Source of the DNA: Mesorhizobium sp. L-2-11
GTDB lineage: Bacteria; Pseudomonadota; Alphaproteobacteria; Rhizobiales; Rhizobiaceae
Direction: 5' to 3'
Assembly (NCBI RefSeq): GCF_016756595.1
Contig: NZ_AP023257.1
Location: 5,906,001-5,970,000, forward strand
DNA length: 64,000 nt
Under the pieces are notes generated by a model. It was given only the letters and a program-made list of their open reading frames with translations, was not told the DNA's origin and ran no database searches. How positions within the stretch are numbered: the first letter of the stretch is position 1; each line of letters starts with the position of its first letter. This document shows, one piece after another, positions 1-8,065 of this stretch. Position numbers and translations under genes: made by a program.

Positions 1-1
1 A

Positions 2-523
2 GTTCACGAAAAGCGGGCTGGTGTTCTCGGTCTGGGGCGGATCGGCTTCGAGGTGGCGAAGCGGCTCGCCGGCTTCGACATGGACATCGCCTATAGCGAC
101 GTGGAACCCAAGAGCTACGCGCCTGACTGGACATTCATCGCTGACCCCGTGGCGCTCGCGGAGCATTCCGACTTCCTTTTCGTTACGCTCGCCGCTTCAG
201 CGGCGACGCGTCACATCGTCGGTAAGCAGGTCATCAACGCGCTCGGGCCCGACGGCATGCTGATCAACATTTCGCGCGCCTCCAACATCGATGAGGAGGC
301 GCTGCTCGACGCGCTCGAGAATGGCAGGCTCGGCTCAGCTGCGCTGGACGTGTTTGAAGGGGAACCGAAGATCAATCCGCGCTTCCTGGAACTCGACAAC
401 GTTCTGCTGCAACCGCATCACGCCTCAGGAACCGTAGAAACGCGCAAGGCGATGGGAAAGCTCGTCTATGACAACCTCGTGGCTCATTTCGAAGGCCGCG
501 ATCTGCTGACGCCCGTTTTGTGA
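2..523 (+). CDS. 2-hydroxyacid dehydrogenase, D-isomer specific (5' partial)
   Basis: The gene runs in from beyond the left edge, and only its last 173 codons are visible. It opens on the NAD(P)-binding loop VLGLGRIG and keeps the catalytic residues of the D-2-hydroxyacid dehydrogenase family: Arg in NISRAS, Glu in DVFEGEP and His in LQPHHASGT. Such enzymes reduce glyoxylate, hydroxypyruvate or 2-keto sugar acids in the cytoplasm. It ends 7 bases before the L-idonate dehydrogenase gene, so the two are probably cotranscribed and serve sugar-acid catabolism. The substrate-binding N-terminal half is outside the window, so the exact substrate cannot be named. Confidence 0.9.
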   Translation, partial: VHEKRAGVLGLGRIGFEVAKRLAGFDMDIAYSDVEPKSYAPDWTFIADPVALAEHSDFLFVTLAASAATRHIVGKQVINALGPDGMLINISRASNIDEEALLDALENGRLGSAALDVFEGEPKINPRFLELDNVLLQPHHASGTVETRKAMGKLVYDNLVAHFEGRDLLTPVL

Positions 524-530
524 GGTCCCA

Positions 531-1571
531 ATGAAAGCCGTCGTCATCCACCAGGCCAAGGATCTGCGCATCGAGGAATGCGAGGTCGAGGAACCCGGCC
601 GCGGCCAAGTCCAGATCAGGCTGGCAACGGGCGGCGTCTGCGGCTCCGACCTGCACTACTACAATCATGGGGGATTCGGCGCAGTGCGGCTCAAGGAGCC
701 GATGATCCTCGGTCATGAGGTTTCGGGACGAATCACGAGGTTGGGAGAGGGCGTGCAGGGCCTGTCGGTTGGCGATCTCGTCGCAGTTTCGCCGTCGCGT
801 CCTTGCCGCTCGTGCCGCTTCTGCAGCGAGGGCCTGTACAATCAGTGCCTGCACATGCGCTTTTACGGATCTGCAATGCCGTACCCGCACATACAGGGCG
901 CGTTTCGCGAAGTACTGATGGCCGACGCATTACAGTGCATCCAGGCTGACGGGCTGGGTGCCGGCGAGGCGGCGATGGCGGAGCCGCTTTCCGTGACGCT
1001 GCATGCGACACGGCGGGCCGGCGAAATGCTCGGCAAGCGCGTTCTGGTGACCGGCTGCGGGCCGATCGGGGCGCTGGCCATTCTCGCTGCGCGGCGCGCG
1101 GGAGCGGTGGAAATCGTGGTGACGGATCTGGCGCAATTCCCGCTCGACCTCGCACACAAGATCGGCGCCGACCGCACGATCAACATGAAGGACGAGCCGG
1201 ATGGACTCGCCGGCTACGCCAGCGACAGAGGCTACTTCGACGTTTTCTACGAGTGTTCGGGAGCTCAGCAGGCGCTGACCGCCGGCATTGGCGCTCTGCG
1301 TCCGCGCGGGATCATCGTCCAGCTCGGACTGGGCGGCGACATGACGCTGCCGATGATGCAGATCACGGCGAAAGAACTTGAACTGCGCGGCTCTTTCCGT
1401 TTTCACGAAGAATTCCCGGTGGCGGTGCGGCTGATGCAGTCCGGCCTGATCGACGTCAAGCCGCTGATAACCCACACGCTGCCGCTCGCCCGGGCCGAAG
1501 AAGCCTTTCAGATCGCAAGTGATCGTGGCCAGGCGATGAAAGCCCAGATCGCCTTCGACGCGGCGGCTTGA
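531..1571 (+). CDS. idnD: L-idonate 5-dehydrogenase (zinc-dependent MDR family)
   Basis: A 346-residue medium-chain dehydrogenase. Catalytic zinc ligands are Cys37 (VCGSD) and His62-Glu63 (GHEVSG). The four structural-zinc cysteines lie at about 92, 95, 98 and 106, and the Rossmann loop GCGPIG is at 175-180. The family oxidises L-idonate to 5-keto-D-gluconate. The HYYNHGGFG segment after Cys37 is typical of idonate rather than sorbitol or threonine dehydrogenases, as I recall the family. The gene follows the hydroxyacid dehydrogenase by 7 bases, a pairing that fits interconversion of keto-gluconates. Sorbitol or xylitol dehydrogenase activity is the main alternative. Confidence 0.85.
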   Translation: MKAVVIHQAKDLRIEECEVEEPGRGQVQIRLATGGVCGSDLHYYNHGGFGAVRLKEPMILGHEVSGRITRLGEGVQGLSVGDLVAVSPSRPCRSCRFCSEGLYNQCLHMRFYGSAMPYPHIQGAFREVLMADALQCIQADGLGAGEAAMAEPLSVTLHATRRAGEMLGKRVLVTGCGPIGALAILAARRAGAVEIVVTDLAQFPLDLAHKIGADRTINMKDEPDGLAGYASDRGYFDVFYECSGAQQALTAGIGALRPRGIIVQLGLGGDMTLPMMQITAKELELRGSFRFHEEFPVAVRLMQSGLIDVKPLITHTLPLARAEEAFQIASDRGQAMKAQIAFDAAA

Positions 1572-1683
1572 GGCCGGAGGCATCGCCCCCTTGTATTTTG
1601 ACCACCACGCGGCAAATCGTGAAAGTCGTTGAGTTCCCAACGCGACCGTGTTGCGGCCGTCCTCGACGGTCCCCTCCTGGCGC

Positions 1684-1733
1684 TACCTCGTTCCGATCGA
1701 CCAGACGAATGGCCATTCCACCATTTCGGACGT
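1684..1733. repeat. Decayed intergenic repeat, copy 1
   Basis: About 50 bases in the 200-base gap after idnD resemble 7040-7094. Both include the shared stretches GATCGAC and AGACGAAT and end with ATTTCGGACGT. On the minus strand both read through a peptide containing AIRLVDRNE in the best-matching frame. No intact gene surrounds either copy, so this looks like a remnant of a multicopy rhizobial sequence. Confidence 0.5.
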
Positions 1734-1770
1734 GATCTCAGAATGTGCCCCCAAAATGTCGGCAGACGTA

Positions 1771-2070
1771 TCAAAGACACTTGAAAAGTCTGACCGGCTT
1801 TCCCGGACCGCGCTGGATGATGCCCTTGGCCTCCAAATCCAGTTGAACGGCCTTCAACCACCATCCAGCCTTCGCGCCACCGGGGAATTCGGCCTCGGAT
1901 AGGTGGGGTAGGATGGCGATGTTCGCCTCGGCCACCGTAAGCCCAGGTGCCTGCTCGGGGAGTGCAGCCAGCAGAGCGTGGCGCATGGCCATGTATTTGG
2001 CCTTGTTGACCCGCTCCGTATGGTGCGGCGACGTTATGCTCTCAATGAGGATTTTTTCATCGTCAGGCAT
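1771..2070 (-). CDS. Small conserved protein, probably DUF6958 type
   Basis: A 99-residue protein starting MPDDEKILIES, with a strong Shine-Dalgarno (AAAGGAG, 6 bases before the ATG). It is predicted soluble and mostly helical. It contains a winged-helix-like stretch from LTVAEANIAILPHL to AKGIIQRGPGKPVRLF, which suggests a nucleic-acid-binding fold, though none is proven. It overlaps the end of the upstream GFA-family gene by 8 bases, so the two were an operon. I associate the sequence with the uncharacterised DUF6958 family from memory. Its function is unknown, and its native promoter is now separated from it by the IS66 insertion. Confidence 0.75.
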   Translation of the reverse strand: MPDDEKILIESITSPHHTERVNKAKYMAMRHALLAALPEQAPGLTVAEANIAILPHLSEAEFPGGAKAGWWLKAVQLDLEAKGIIQRGPGKPVRLFKCL

Positions 2071-2626
2071 CGATAGCTCCTTTGACAGCAACCTCGGGTA
2101 CTTTGAAGCCCATCGCAATCCACGCGACGAGCAGCCTGCCATAGAAGCCGGCCGTAGCCAGTGCACTGGAAGGCACGTCGTCCGGCACGCTGGCGCGATC
2201 GGGGGCATCCTGGGTCATTGTGCGCAGTTCGAGGGGCGGGAGATCATTACGCTTCCAGAGATTGCCGTAGAGGCTAAGCCAGTGGCCACCCTTGAACTCT
2301 AGAAAGATGGGAGTGCTGCAGCAGGACGCCAGAACACGCCGCGTTGACGCGCTAGGCCCGAGGCGGAATTCCCGCAAGTTTTCGGTTCCGGCCAAAAGGC
2401 TGATCCGATCCTTCCGATAAAGGACGTAGCGCGTACCGCCGTGGATCGTTCGGATCGCCTCCGGCACGGGAAGCATCTCCAGCCTTCTGGCCGCATCACC
2501 ACAGCTCTTGCAGTGGCATTCCGCGCTGATGATGGGTGTGCCATGCACTTCGAGGCAAAAGGTTCCGCAGGCGCAACGTAAGCGCGTAGGCGTCCCCACG
2601 TAGCGTGCAGGCGGTTGATCGCTCAT
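2063..2626 (-). pseudogene. GFA-family zinc protein gene with 5' end replaced by IS66
   Basis: GFA-family proteins (glutathione-dependent formaldehyde-activating enzyme-like) bind zinc through paired cysteines, seen here as CACGTFC, ECHCKSC and SCCSTP. The IS66 left end lies at 2578 inside the gene. The original first codons are on the far side of the element (5108-5140) and read MKTKTTHLS in frame with CACGTFC. The current reading frame instead starts inside the IS at about 2626 (MSDQPPARY) and joins in frame at the same cysteines. The coding body is therefore intact but has a chimeric N-terminus and no native promoter. It may still be made if the IS supplies transcription. The gene normally begins very near the first cysteine pair, so function could survive. 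Confidence 0.88.
2570..2577. repeat. IS66 target-site duplication, left copy
   Basis: The 8 bases GGCGCAAC directly precede the element's GTAAGCG end. An identical copy directly follows the other end at 5108-5115. Eight bases is the size expected for IS66-family elements. Confidence 0.95.
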
Positions 2627-2654
2627 TTTCAGCATGAATCATGCGGAGAATCCT

Positions 2655-3041
2655 ATGAGCGACAGTATGAGCCATCATCGAACATTCGAGATTTTGACGG
2701 CGGAGCCTGTGCCGTCCCGACGCAAGCCGCGCCATCGGTCGGACGAAGAGAAGGCACGGCTTGTCGCCGAAGCGTTCTCGCCAGGGGGCAATGTCTCGGC
2801 GGTTGCGCGTTCCGAGGGGCTGGACCCCTCGCAGCTCTATGCGTGGCGCCGCAAGGCGCTTTCGTCGGGCATGGTTGCGCCACTGACGGAGGGAGCGAGC
2901 AAGCCGGCGAAGTTCACGCGCTTTGAAGCGGTGGGCAGCGACACGGTGGAAATCGTCATTGGCGACGCAGTGGTGCGCGCCGGCGGCGATGTCGATCCCG
3001 ATCGCCTGGCGAGGATCATCCGCGCGGTTCGTAAGGCATGA
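2655..3041 (+). CDS. tnpA: IS66 TnpA accessory protein (HTH)
   Basis: A 128-residue IS66 Orf1-type protein. It has the helix-turn-helix core VSAVARSEGLDPSQLYAWRR preceded by the basic KARLVAEAFSPG segment typical of this family. It is needed with TnpB for IS66 transposition, but its precise role is not settled. The start at 2655 is chosen because GGAG lies 8 bases upstream. An ATG seven codons earlier is also open. Its stop overlaps the tnpB start (ATGA). Confidence 0.9.
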   Translation: MSDSMSHHRTFEILTAEPVPSRRKPRHRSDEEKARLVAEAFSPGGNVSAVARSEGLDPSQLYAWRRKALSSGMVAPLTEGASKPAKFTRFEAVGSDTVEIVIGDAVVRAGGDVDPDRLARIIRAVRKA

Positions 3042-3382
3042 TCGCTTCCGGTGTGGTGGTTTACGTGTCGTGCCAGCCGGTCGACTTCCGCAAGGGCGCG
3101 GCATCTTTGATGGCGCTGGTCAGGGATGGCGGCCTGGACCCATTCTCGGGGGCACTTCACGTATTCCGTTCGAAGCGTGCGGACCGGGTTCGCATCGTGT
3201 GGTGGGACGGCAGCGGGGTTTGTCTTTATTCGAAGACTCTGGAAGATCACAGCTTCTGCTGGCCGGGGATATCGGCCGCGCGCATGCGTCTCGACCACGC
3301 CCAGTTGATGGCGCTTCTGGCCGGACTGGACTGGAAAAAGATTCGTCCGGCCAGGGTCAGGCGGCCGTTATCGACGGGCTGA
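3038..3382 (+). CDS. tnpB: IS66 TnpB accessory protein
   Basis: A 114-residue IS66 Orf2-family protein. It has the hallmark start VYVSCQPVDFRKG and the core RIVWWDGSGVCLYSKTLE. Length and motifs match the family norm. It overlaps tnpA by 4 bases, consistent with translational coupling. It is an accessory transposition protein of unknown biochemical activity and appears intact. Confidence 0.93.
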   Translation: MIASGVVVYVSCQPVDFRKGAASLMALVRDGGLDPFSGALHVFRSKRADRVRIVWWDGSGVCLYSKTLEDHSFCWPGISAARMRLDHAQLMALLAGLDWKKIRPARVRRPLSTG

Positions 3383-3458
3383 AACCGGCCTGCGGCAAGA
3401 TGAATCATGCGGCTGGAACGGTTGGGAAAGCGGCTGTTTTTGTGCTCTGTTGCTTGCC

Positions 3459-5099
3459 ATGGTTCTACCGGGTCTTGCCCTTCCCGACGACGTTGATGCG
3501 CTGAAGGCGATGATCCTTTCCATGGCTCGCGAGCAGGCTGCAAGCGAGGCCCGGATCGCAGTCGCCGACGCTCGGATCGCAGCATCTGAGGCGGAGGTCG
3601 CCCGGCTGAAAGCTGTCGAGAAAAGCGCCAGCGAGCGGATCGCCAATCTCACGTCAATCCTGAAAGTTTTACAGCGCACGCAACATGGCACGCGTTCCGA
3701 GCGGCTACGCCTGGCCATCGACGACGAGCAGGCCTCCTTTGCCTTCGAAGAGGTCGAGACCGGCCTTTCGGAAATCCGGAGCGAACTCGACCGCGCGGTC
3801 GGGAACAAGCCGAAGCGCGCCCCGCGTCCGCGCAAGGGCTTTGCTGCCCACCTCGAACGCATCGAGGAGGTCGTCGAGCCGGAAATCCCGGCCGACTGCG
3901 AGGGGCTTGAAAAGGTTCTGATCGGCGAGGATCGATCCGAGCGGCTGGACGTCGTGCCGCCGAAGTTCCAGGTCATCGTCACGCGCCGTCCCAAATACGC
4001 CTTCCGGGGCCGTGACGGCGTGGTCCAGGCTCTGGCGCCGGCGCACATCATCGAAAGCGGGCTGCCGACGGAGCGGCTGCTCGCCTATATCGCCGTCTCC
4101 AAATACGCCGACGGCCTCCCGCTTTATCGGCAGGAGGCGATCTATCTGCGCGACGGCGTCGAGATCAGCCGGTCGTTGATGGCGCAGTGGATGGGGCATC
4201 TGGGCTTCGAGCTGCAGATGCTTGCTGATTACATACTGGAGCGCATCAAGGAGGGCGAAAGGGTCTTCGCCGACGAGACGACCTTGCCCACCCTTGCCCC
4301 TGGTTCCGGGAAAACCACGAAAGCCTGGTTGTGGGCCTACGCACGGGATGACCGACCCTATGGCGGAACCAGTCCGCCAATGGTTGCCTATCGTTTTGAA
4401 GACAGCAGAGGTGCGGATTGCGTGGCGCGCCACCTCGCCGGATTCAGCGGTATCCTGCAAGTGGATGGCTACTCGGCCTATACCAACCTGGTCAAGGCAC
4501 GGGCCAAAGCCGGCAGCAATGAAACAATCCGGCTCGCCGGGTGCTGGGCTCACCTGCGGCGCAAATTCTACGACCTGCACATCAGCGGGGTCTCGCAGGC
4601 CGCGACGGATTCGATCATCGCCATGACCGAATTGTGGAAGGTCGAGGACGAGGTCCGCGGCAAGGATGCCGGAAGCCGCGCCGCGCTACGTCAGGAAAAG
4701 TCCGTGGCCATTGTCGCGAGCCTCTTCGATCTATGGGAAGCGGAACTGGGCAAGGTCTCCGGAAAATCCAAGACCGCCGAGGCGATCCGCTACGCGCTCA
4801 CCCGGCGGGAGGCGCTGGAACGCTTTCTGATGGACGGTCGCATCGAAATCGACTCCAATATCGTCGAGCGTGCAATCAGGCCCCAGACGATCACGCGAAA
4901 GAATAGTCTATTCGCCGGCAGCCACGGCGGTGGACGAACCTGGGCGACGGTAGCCACCTTGCTGCAAACCTGCAAAATGAACAGCGTCGATCCGCTCGAC
5001 TGGCTCTCGCAGACCTTGACCCGCATCGCTCAAGGCTGGCCGGCATCCGAAATCGAAATGCTCATGCCTTGGAACTTTAGGCCTGACGTTATCGGCTGA
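3459..5099 (+). CDS. tnpC: IS66 TnpC transposase (DDE)
   Basis: About 546 residues, full length for IS66. The N-terminal region is a long coiled coil rich in Ala and Glu (LSMAREQAASEARIAVADAR and following), followed by a basic segment. The catalytic core shows candidate DDE residues in VFADETTLPTLAPG, LQVDGYSAY and NIVERAIRP. The C-terminal tail has the AGSHGGGRTWA motif of the IS66 C domain. Starts at TTG 3450 or ATG 3459 are both possible and neither has a clear ribosome site. It lies 76 bases after tnpB and ends 8 bases before the right end of the IS. Confidence 0.93.
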   Translation: MVLPGLALPDDVDALKAMILSMAREQAASEARIAVADARIAASEAEVARLKAVEKSASERIANLTSILKVLQRTQHGTRSERLRLAIDDEQASFAFEEVETGLSEIRSELDRAVGNKPKRAPRPRKGFAAHLERIEEVVEPEIPADCEGLEKVLIGEDRSERLDVVPPKFQVIVTRRPKYAFRGRDGVVQALAPAHIIESGLPTERLLAYIAVSKYADGLPLYRQEAIYLRDGVEISRSLMAQWMGHLGFELQMLADYILERIKEGERVFADETTLPTLAPGSGKTTKAWLWAYARDDRPYGGTSPPMVAYRFEDSRGADCVARHLAGFSGILQVDGYSAYTNLVKARAKAGSNETIRLAGCWAHLRRKFYDLHISGVSQAATDSIIAMTELWKVEDEVRGKDAGSRAALRQEKSVAIVASLFDLWEAELGKVSGKSKTAEAIRYALTRREALERFLMDGRIEIDSNIVERAIRPQTITRKNSLFAGSHGGGRTWATVATLLQTCKMNSVDPLDWLSQTLTRIAQGWPASEIEMLMPWNFRPDVIG

Positions 5100-5107
5100 C
5101 CGCTTAC

Positions 5108-5140
5108 GGCGCAACTCAGGTGGGTTGTCTTCGTTTTCAT
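5108..5140 (-). pseudogene. Severed 5' end of the GFA-family gene (with right TSD copy)
   Basis: Read on the minus strand, an ATG at 5140 opens MKTKTTHLS. It reaches the GGCGCAAC duplication (5108-5115) exactly in the phase needed to continue into CACGTFC at 2577. This is the original start of the gene now carried at 2063-2577. It places the native promoter in 5141-5353, shared with the divergent TetR gene. Confidence 0.88.
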
Positions 5141-5273
5141 GACGTTGCTCACTTTGGGGTGGCCAGACGGCCGCCGGAGATAGCTAGATTGTCCGCATCG
5201 GTCGGGCTAAACCACAGGTCGCAGGCCGTTGTCGCTGGGCCCAGCGCGTTGCATTGTCCTGCGCTAAGATCAA

Positions 5274-5315
5274 ACTAGACCGTTTGGTTCTATGCCAAGA
5301 CTAGACGGTTCAGTT
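5274..5315 (+). promoter_or_regulatory. Probable TetR operator pair
   Basis: Two similar 16-base sites, ACTAGACCGTTTGGTT (5274-5289) and ACTAGACGGTTCAGTT (5300-5315), lie in the same orientation 26 bases apart, with 13 of 16 positions identical. They sit just upstream of the TetR-family gene. TAGACCGTTTGGT-like sites are a common operator style for this family. Autoregulation is likely. Control of the divergent GFA gene before the IS insertion is inferred. Confidence 0.55.
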
Positions 5316-5353
5316 TGATTATGTCAAGTAAGGTTCGCCAACGGAGTTCGAAA

Positions 5354-6019
5354 ATGTCGATACCGGCTGTTGAAGCCGACCTGGCCCATGGCCCTGGCAA
5401 GCGCTCGGAGCGCAAGCATGCCGCCATCGTCAGCGCCGCGGCCGAAGTCTTTCTGAGCACTGGCTATGCTGGAGCCAGCATGGACGAAATCGCCAGCCGG
5501 TCTGGCGTGTCCAAGCAGACGGTCTACAAGCACTTCTCAAGCAAGGAGGCGCTGTTCGCCGCGGTGATGAGCCAGATGATGGGCGAGGCAGATACTGCCG
5601 TTCACACAGGCCTGCCCAATGTCGAAGACCGCTCTCAGCTCGAAGCCTATCTGCTCGACTATGCCGTCCGGCAGCTCACCATCGTCCTCACACCCGGGCT
5701 GATGCAGTTGCGCCGGCTTGTGATTGCGGAGGCGCGACGCTTCCCGGAACTAGCCAAGGCGCTTTACGCGCGCGGCCCCGCACGGGCGCTCGAGGTCATG
5801 GGTAGCGCCTTCGAACAATTGGCCGACAAGAACCTGCTACAGTTCTCTGATGCGACGGTGGCCGCATCGCAGTTCAACTGGCTAGTGATGGCGGACCCGG
5901 TTAACCGGGTCATGATGCTGGGAGACGAGGCGATTCCGACCCAGCAGGAGATTCGCCGGCATGCCGAGGCGGCCATCGCCACGTTCCTTGCCGCATTCCT
6001 GCATCCAGACCAGCGATGA
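5354..6019 (+). CDS. TetR/AcrR family transcriptional regulator
   Basis: A 221-residue repressor-type protein. The N-terminal DNA-binding domain contains the helix-turn-helix ASMDEIASRSGVSKQTVYKH followed by FSSKEALF, typical of TetR. The C-terminal part is a helical ligand-binding domain ending in an AcrR-like region. The start at 5354 (MSIPAVEAD) is preferred because GGAG lies 7 bases upstream. A start at 5321 lacks a ribosome site and would lie 5 bases from the operator. Before the IS66 insertion it would have been divergent from the GFA/DUF operon, its most likely target. The ligand is unknown. Confidence 0.88.
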   Translation: MSIPAVEADLAHGPGKRSERKHAAIVSAAAEVFLSTGYAGASMDEIASRSGVSKQTVYKHFSSKEALFAAVMSQMMGEADTAVHTGLPNVEDRSQLEAYLLDYAVRQLTIVLTPGLMQLRRLVIAEARRFPELAKALYARGPARALEVMGSAFEQLADKNLLQFSDATVAASQFNWLVMADPVNRVMMLGDEAIPTQQEIRRHAEAAIATFLAAFLHPDQR

Positions 6020-6417
6020 AGTGGAGCATACCCAAGCGCCCAATGGCTGGTAGTTCGCATCGCGAGGCGCTCAGTGCCCCGCTTTGGGCTCAATCAGGCC
6101 GTTCACTAGGATTTCTCCAGCGGCAGCAACGGGTCGACTCGAGCCGTTGCGCGAAGGGCAGTTTTTGAGAAGGGCCACGAGTGTCGTGAAATGGCGCACG
6201 TGATCGGTTGCTGCGTTCTGCCTACAGATTGCCTGATGAAGCTCGGGAAAGTCCGGCCAAGGTGGGAGATTGCCGTTCGGCGTGGTTTTGCCGAACGGCT
6301 CAATAGAGGACGAAGCCGTCATTCGCTGCGGATACGAAATCCGCGCGCTTGCGGCGCCCCAAACGGCAAGGCGGGGCTGGAAACAGCCAACATCGAAAAC
6401 CATTGGAGCCCGAGAAA
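6020..6417. other. Gap with no intact gene
   Basis: About 400 bases between the TetR and DinB genes. No convincing coding sequence was found. Open frames here lack ribosome sites and family motifs. Parts, including the 6077-6102 repeat and a GGGTCGACTC stretch, recur after the DinB gene, which suggests decayed multicopy intergenic sequence. Confidence 0.5.
6077..6102. repeat. Flanking direct repeat, copy 1
   Basis: A 26-base sequence containing TGGGCTCAATC and GCCGTTC. It recurs with 3 mismatches at 6921-6946, in the same orientation on the other side of the DinB gene. Both copies are followed by a GGGTCGACTC-like stretch. Confidence 0.55.
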
Positions 6418-6915
6418 ATGATCTCAGCCGAATACTGCCGACTTATGGCCCGTTACAACACCTGGCAGAATGCCTCTTTGGTAACTGCCGCTGATGGGCT
6501 CACTAATGTGGATCGCTGGAAGGATCGAGGTGCGTTCTTCCAATCGATCGCAGCTACATTGAACCATATTTATTGGGCTGATGCCCTGATGCTACAGCGT
6601 TTAAAGGGGAACGAGCGCCCAGAGGAAACCATCAAGCACTCCCTCACAAGCCCATCGGATTGGGATGACTTCAAAACGCTCCGTTTGCAACGGAACGAGG
6701 AAATCGAAGAGTGGGCAGCACGATTGCTCGACGCGGACCTCAACGGGATAGTTGTTTGGTATCCTGGGGACGGTTCAACGCGGATCGAGAAGCCAAAGGC
6801 TCTCTGTGCTATTCAACTCTTCAACCACCAGACCCACCACCGGGGTCAGGTCCACGCGATGCTGACAGCAGCAGGCGCAGAACCAGAGCCAACTGACCTT
6901 TCGATGCTTCCATAG
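6418..6915 (+). CDS. DinB family protein (putative metal-dependent hydrolase/transferase)
   Basis: A 165-residue four-helix-bundle protein of the DinB/DfsB superfamily. The likely metal-binding histidines are in TLNHIYWADAL and in FNHQTHHRGQVH, at the family's usual positions. Relatives are often thiol-dependent transferases or stress-induced proteins, and the substrate here is unknown. The start MISAEYC follows GGAG by about 9 bases. The gene stands alone, with decayed repeats on both sides sharing a 26-base near-identical sequence. Confidence 0.88.
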   Translation: MISAEYCRLMARYNTWQNASLVTAADGLTNVDRWKDRGAFFQSIAATLNHIYWADALMLQRLKGNERPEETIKHSLTSPSDWDDFKTLRLQRNEEIEEWAARLLDADLNGIVVWYPGDGSTRIEKPKALCAIQLFNHQTHHRGQVHAMLTAAGAEPEPTDLSMLP

Positions 6916-6920
6916 CTTGT

Positions 6921-6946
6921 CCGCTCTGGGCTCAATCGAGCCGTTC
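6921..6946. repeat. Flanking direct repeat, copy 2
   Basis: Second copy of the 26-base sequence at 6077-6102, with 23 of 26 bases identical. It begins 5 bases after the DinB stop codon. Confidence 0.55.
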
Positions 6947-7360
6947 GTCGTGCTTGACGTGGACGACCGCAGAGGGTCGACTCCGGCCTATGGCTGAAGG
7001 TCAGCCAACGAGGCGCGCTGCGAATGACCGGTAGTGGCCTACCTGCTCGTTACGATCGACGAGACGAATAGCAATATTCCACGATTTCGGACGTTCAGCC
7101 GGCCAGTTCGCGTCGACGCTGCCTGCGCGGTAGAAATACGAATGCCGTCCGATCTGTACGACCAGCGCCGGCCGCATCCATAGGCCAAGCTCGGCAGTTG
7201 TGGGGCGAGGGCTTCTGCGTCTTCGGCAACCGTTAGCGGAAGCTCGTTTGCGCCCCGGCGAATTCACGCCCATGAACCAAGCGCGACCTTCGCCGGCCCA
7301 TTTTGCTGCCCGATAGCCGACATCCGCAAACCAGCGCTGATGACCCGAAGCCGAGGATCA
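6947..7360. other. Decayed multicopy intergenic sequence
   Basis: No intact gene is seen. The segment 7040-7094 is a diverged copy of 1684-1733. On the minus strand, 7264-7360 reads through MSAIGQQ-type peptide sequence that I associate with short repeated rhizobial intergenic elements. I treat the stretch as a graveyard of repeats rather than as coding sequence. Confidence 0.45.
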
Positions 7361-7779
7361 TTAAATGCGCATAGAGGAAAGCATGTATGCCGAGCCTTCC
7401 ACCGGGAATGGTCCACGGACCATGTATCCCGTGTCGACGGAATGCCGTCTCTCCGGCCGCCAGCCCAAGCGGTCGGGTGTGAGATGCACCTCGATGCGGT
7501 CACCTTCGAAGTCGAGATGTGCACGAATGTCTCTAGGGTCGGGATTTCCGGGGCCACTATGTCTAGGAGGATCAGGGTGTTTGCGTCTATCCGAATGGCC
7601 ACTACGGCATCCAGGTCTGGAAGATGTACAAGCCTTGCCTCCGGCGTCAGAGCCGCCTTCAAAAGGAACAATGAGGAATGATCGCACGCCGATGCAAACA
7701 ACGAGGTCGGAGCACGACGGGAGAAGAGATCGAGCAACATTGCGACGTCTTCCTTCGCTTCAAGGACGCTTAGCAGCAA
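7361..7779 (-). pseudogene. Frameshifted GNAT-like acetyltransferase relic
   Basis: Two minus-strand frames join into one sensible protein. The first reads SLFLLKAALTPEARLVHLPD through VAPEIPTLET. The second, after a one-base deletion near 7529, reads RAHLDFEGDRIEVHLTPDRL and ends DTGYMVRGPFPVEG. The closing GPFP segment resembles the C-terminus of GNAT-fold proteins, but the acetyl-CoA loop is not clear and the N-terminal part is missing or degraded. The assignment rests on remembered similarity. The frameshift itself is seen in the sequence. Confidence 0.5.
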
Positions 7780-8065
7780 CCCAACCGGGGCAAGCTACCG
7801 CACATGGCGCAACTTTCCTGTTTGAGAACCGGAAGGATTGACCCCGAGTTGGGCTCTGTAGCCTGAGCGCGAACGGCTGCTTGCCCCCGAATGTGGACGT
7901 TGGTCCACCTCGACTTGCAAACGCGCAAGCGGAGGCTGCCGATCAGCGGGCGTGTTGACTGAAGAGGCAGCGTAGCGGCAATAACAAGACTCCTGTCGAC
8001 GTTTCCGCAAGCGCAATTCCAATGGCAGGCTCATGTCCGCGGCTGTTCAAGACAGGAGGTGCATA

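Larger units (their letters stand above)
2578..5107 (+). mobile_element. Complete IS66-family insertion sequence (2530 bp)
   Basis: The element is bounded by imperfect terminal inverted repeats starting GTAAGCG on the left and ending CGCTTAC on the right, with matches continuing inside (AGxCG). It is flanked by a perfect 8-bp direct repeat. It carries the three standard IS66 genes tnpA, tnpB and tnpC in order, all apparently intact. The exact target duplication, together with clean rejoining of the interrupted gene when the element is removed on paper, indicates a fairly recent insertion. Confidence 0.95.
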
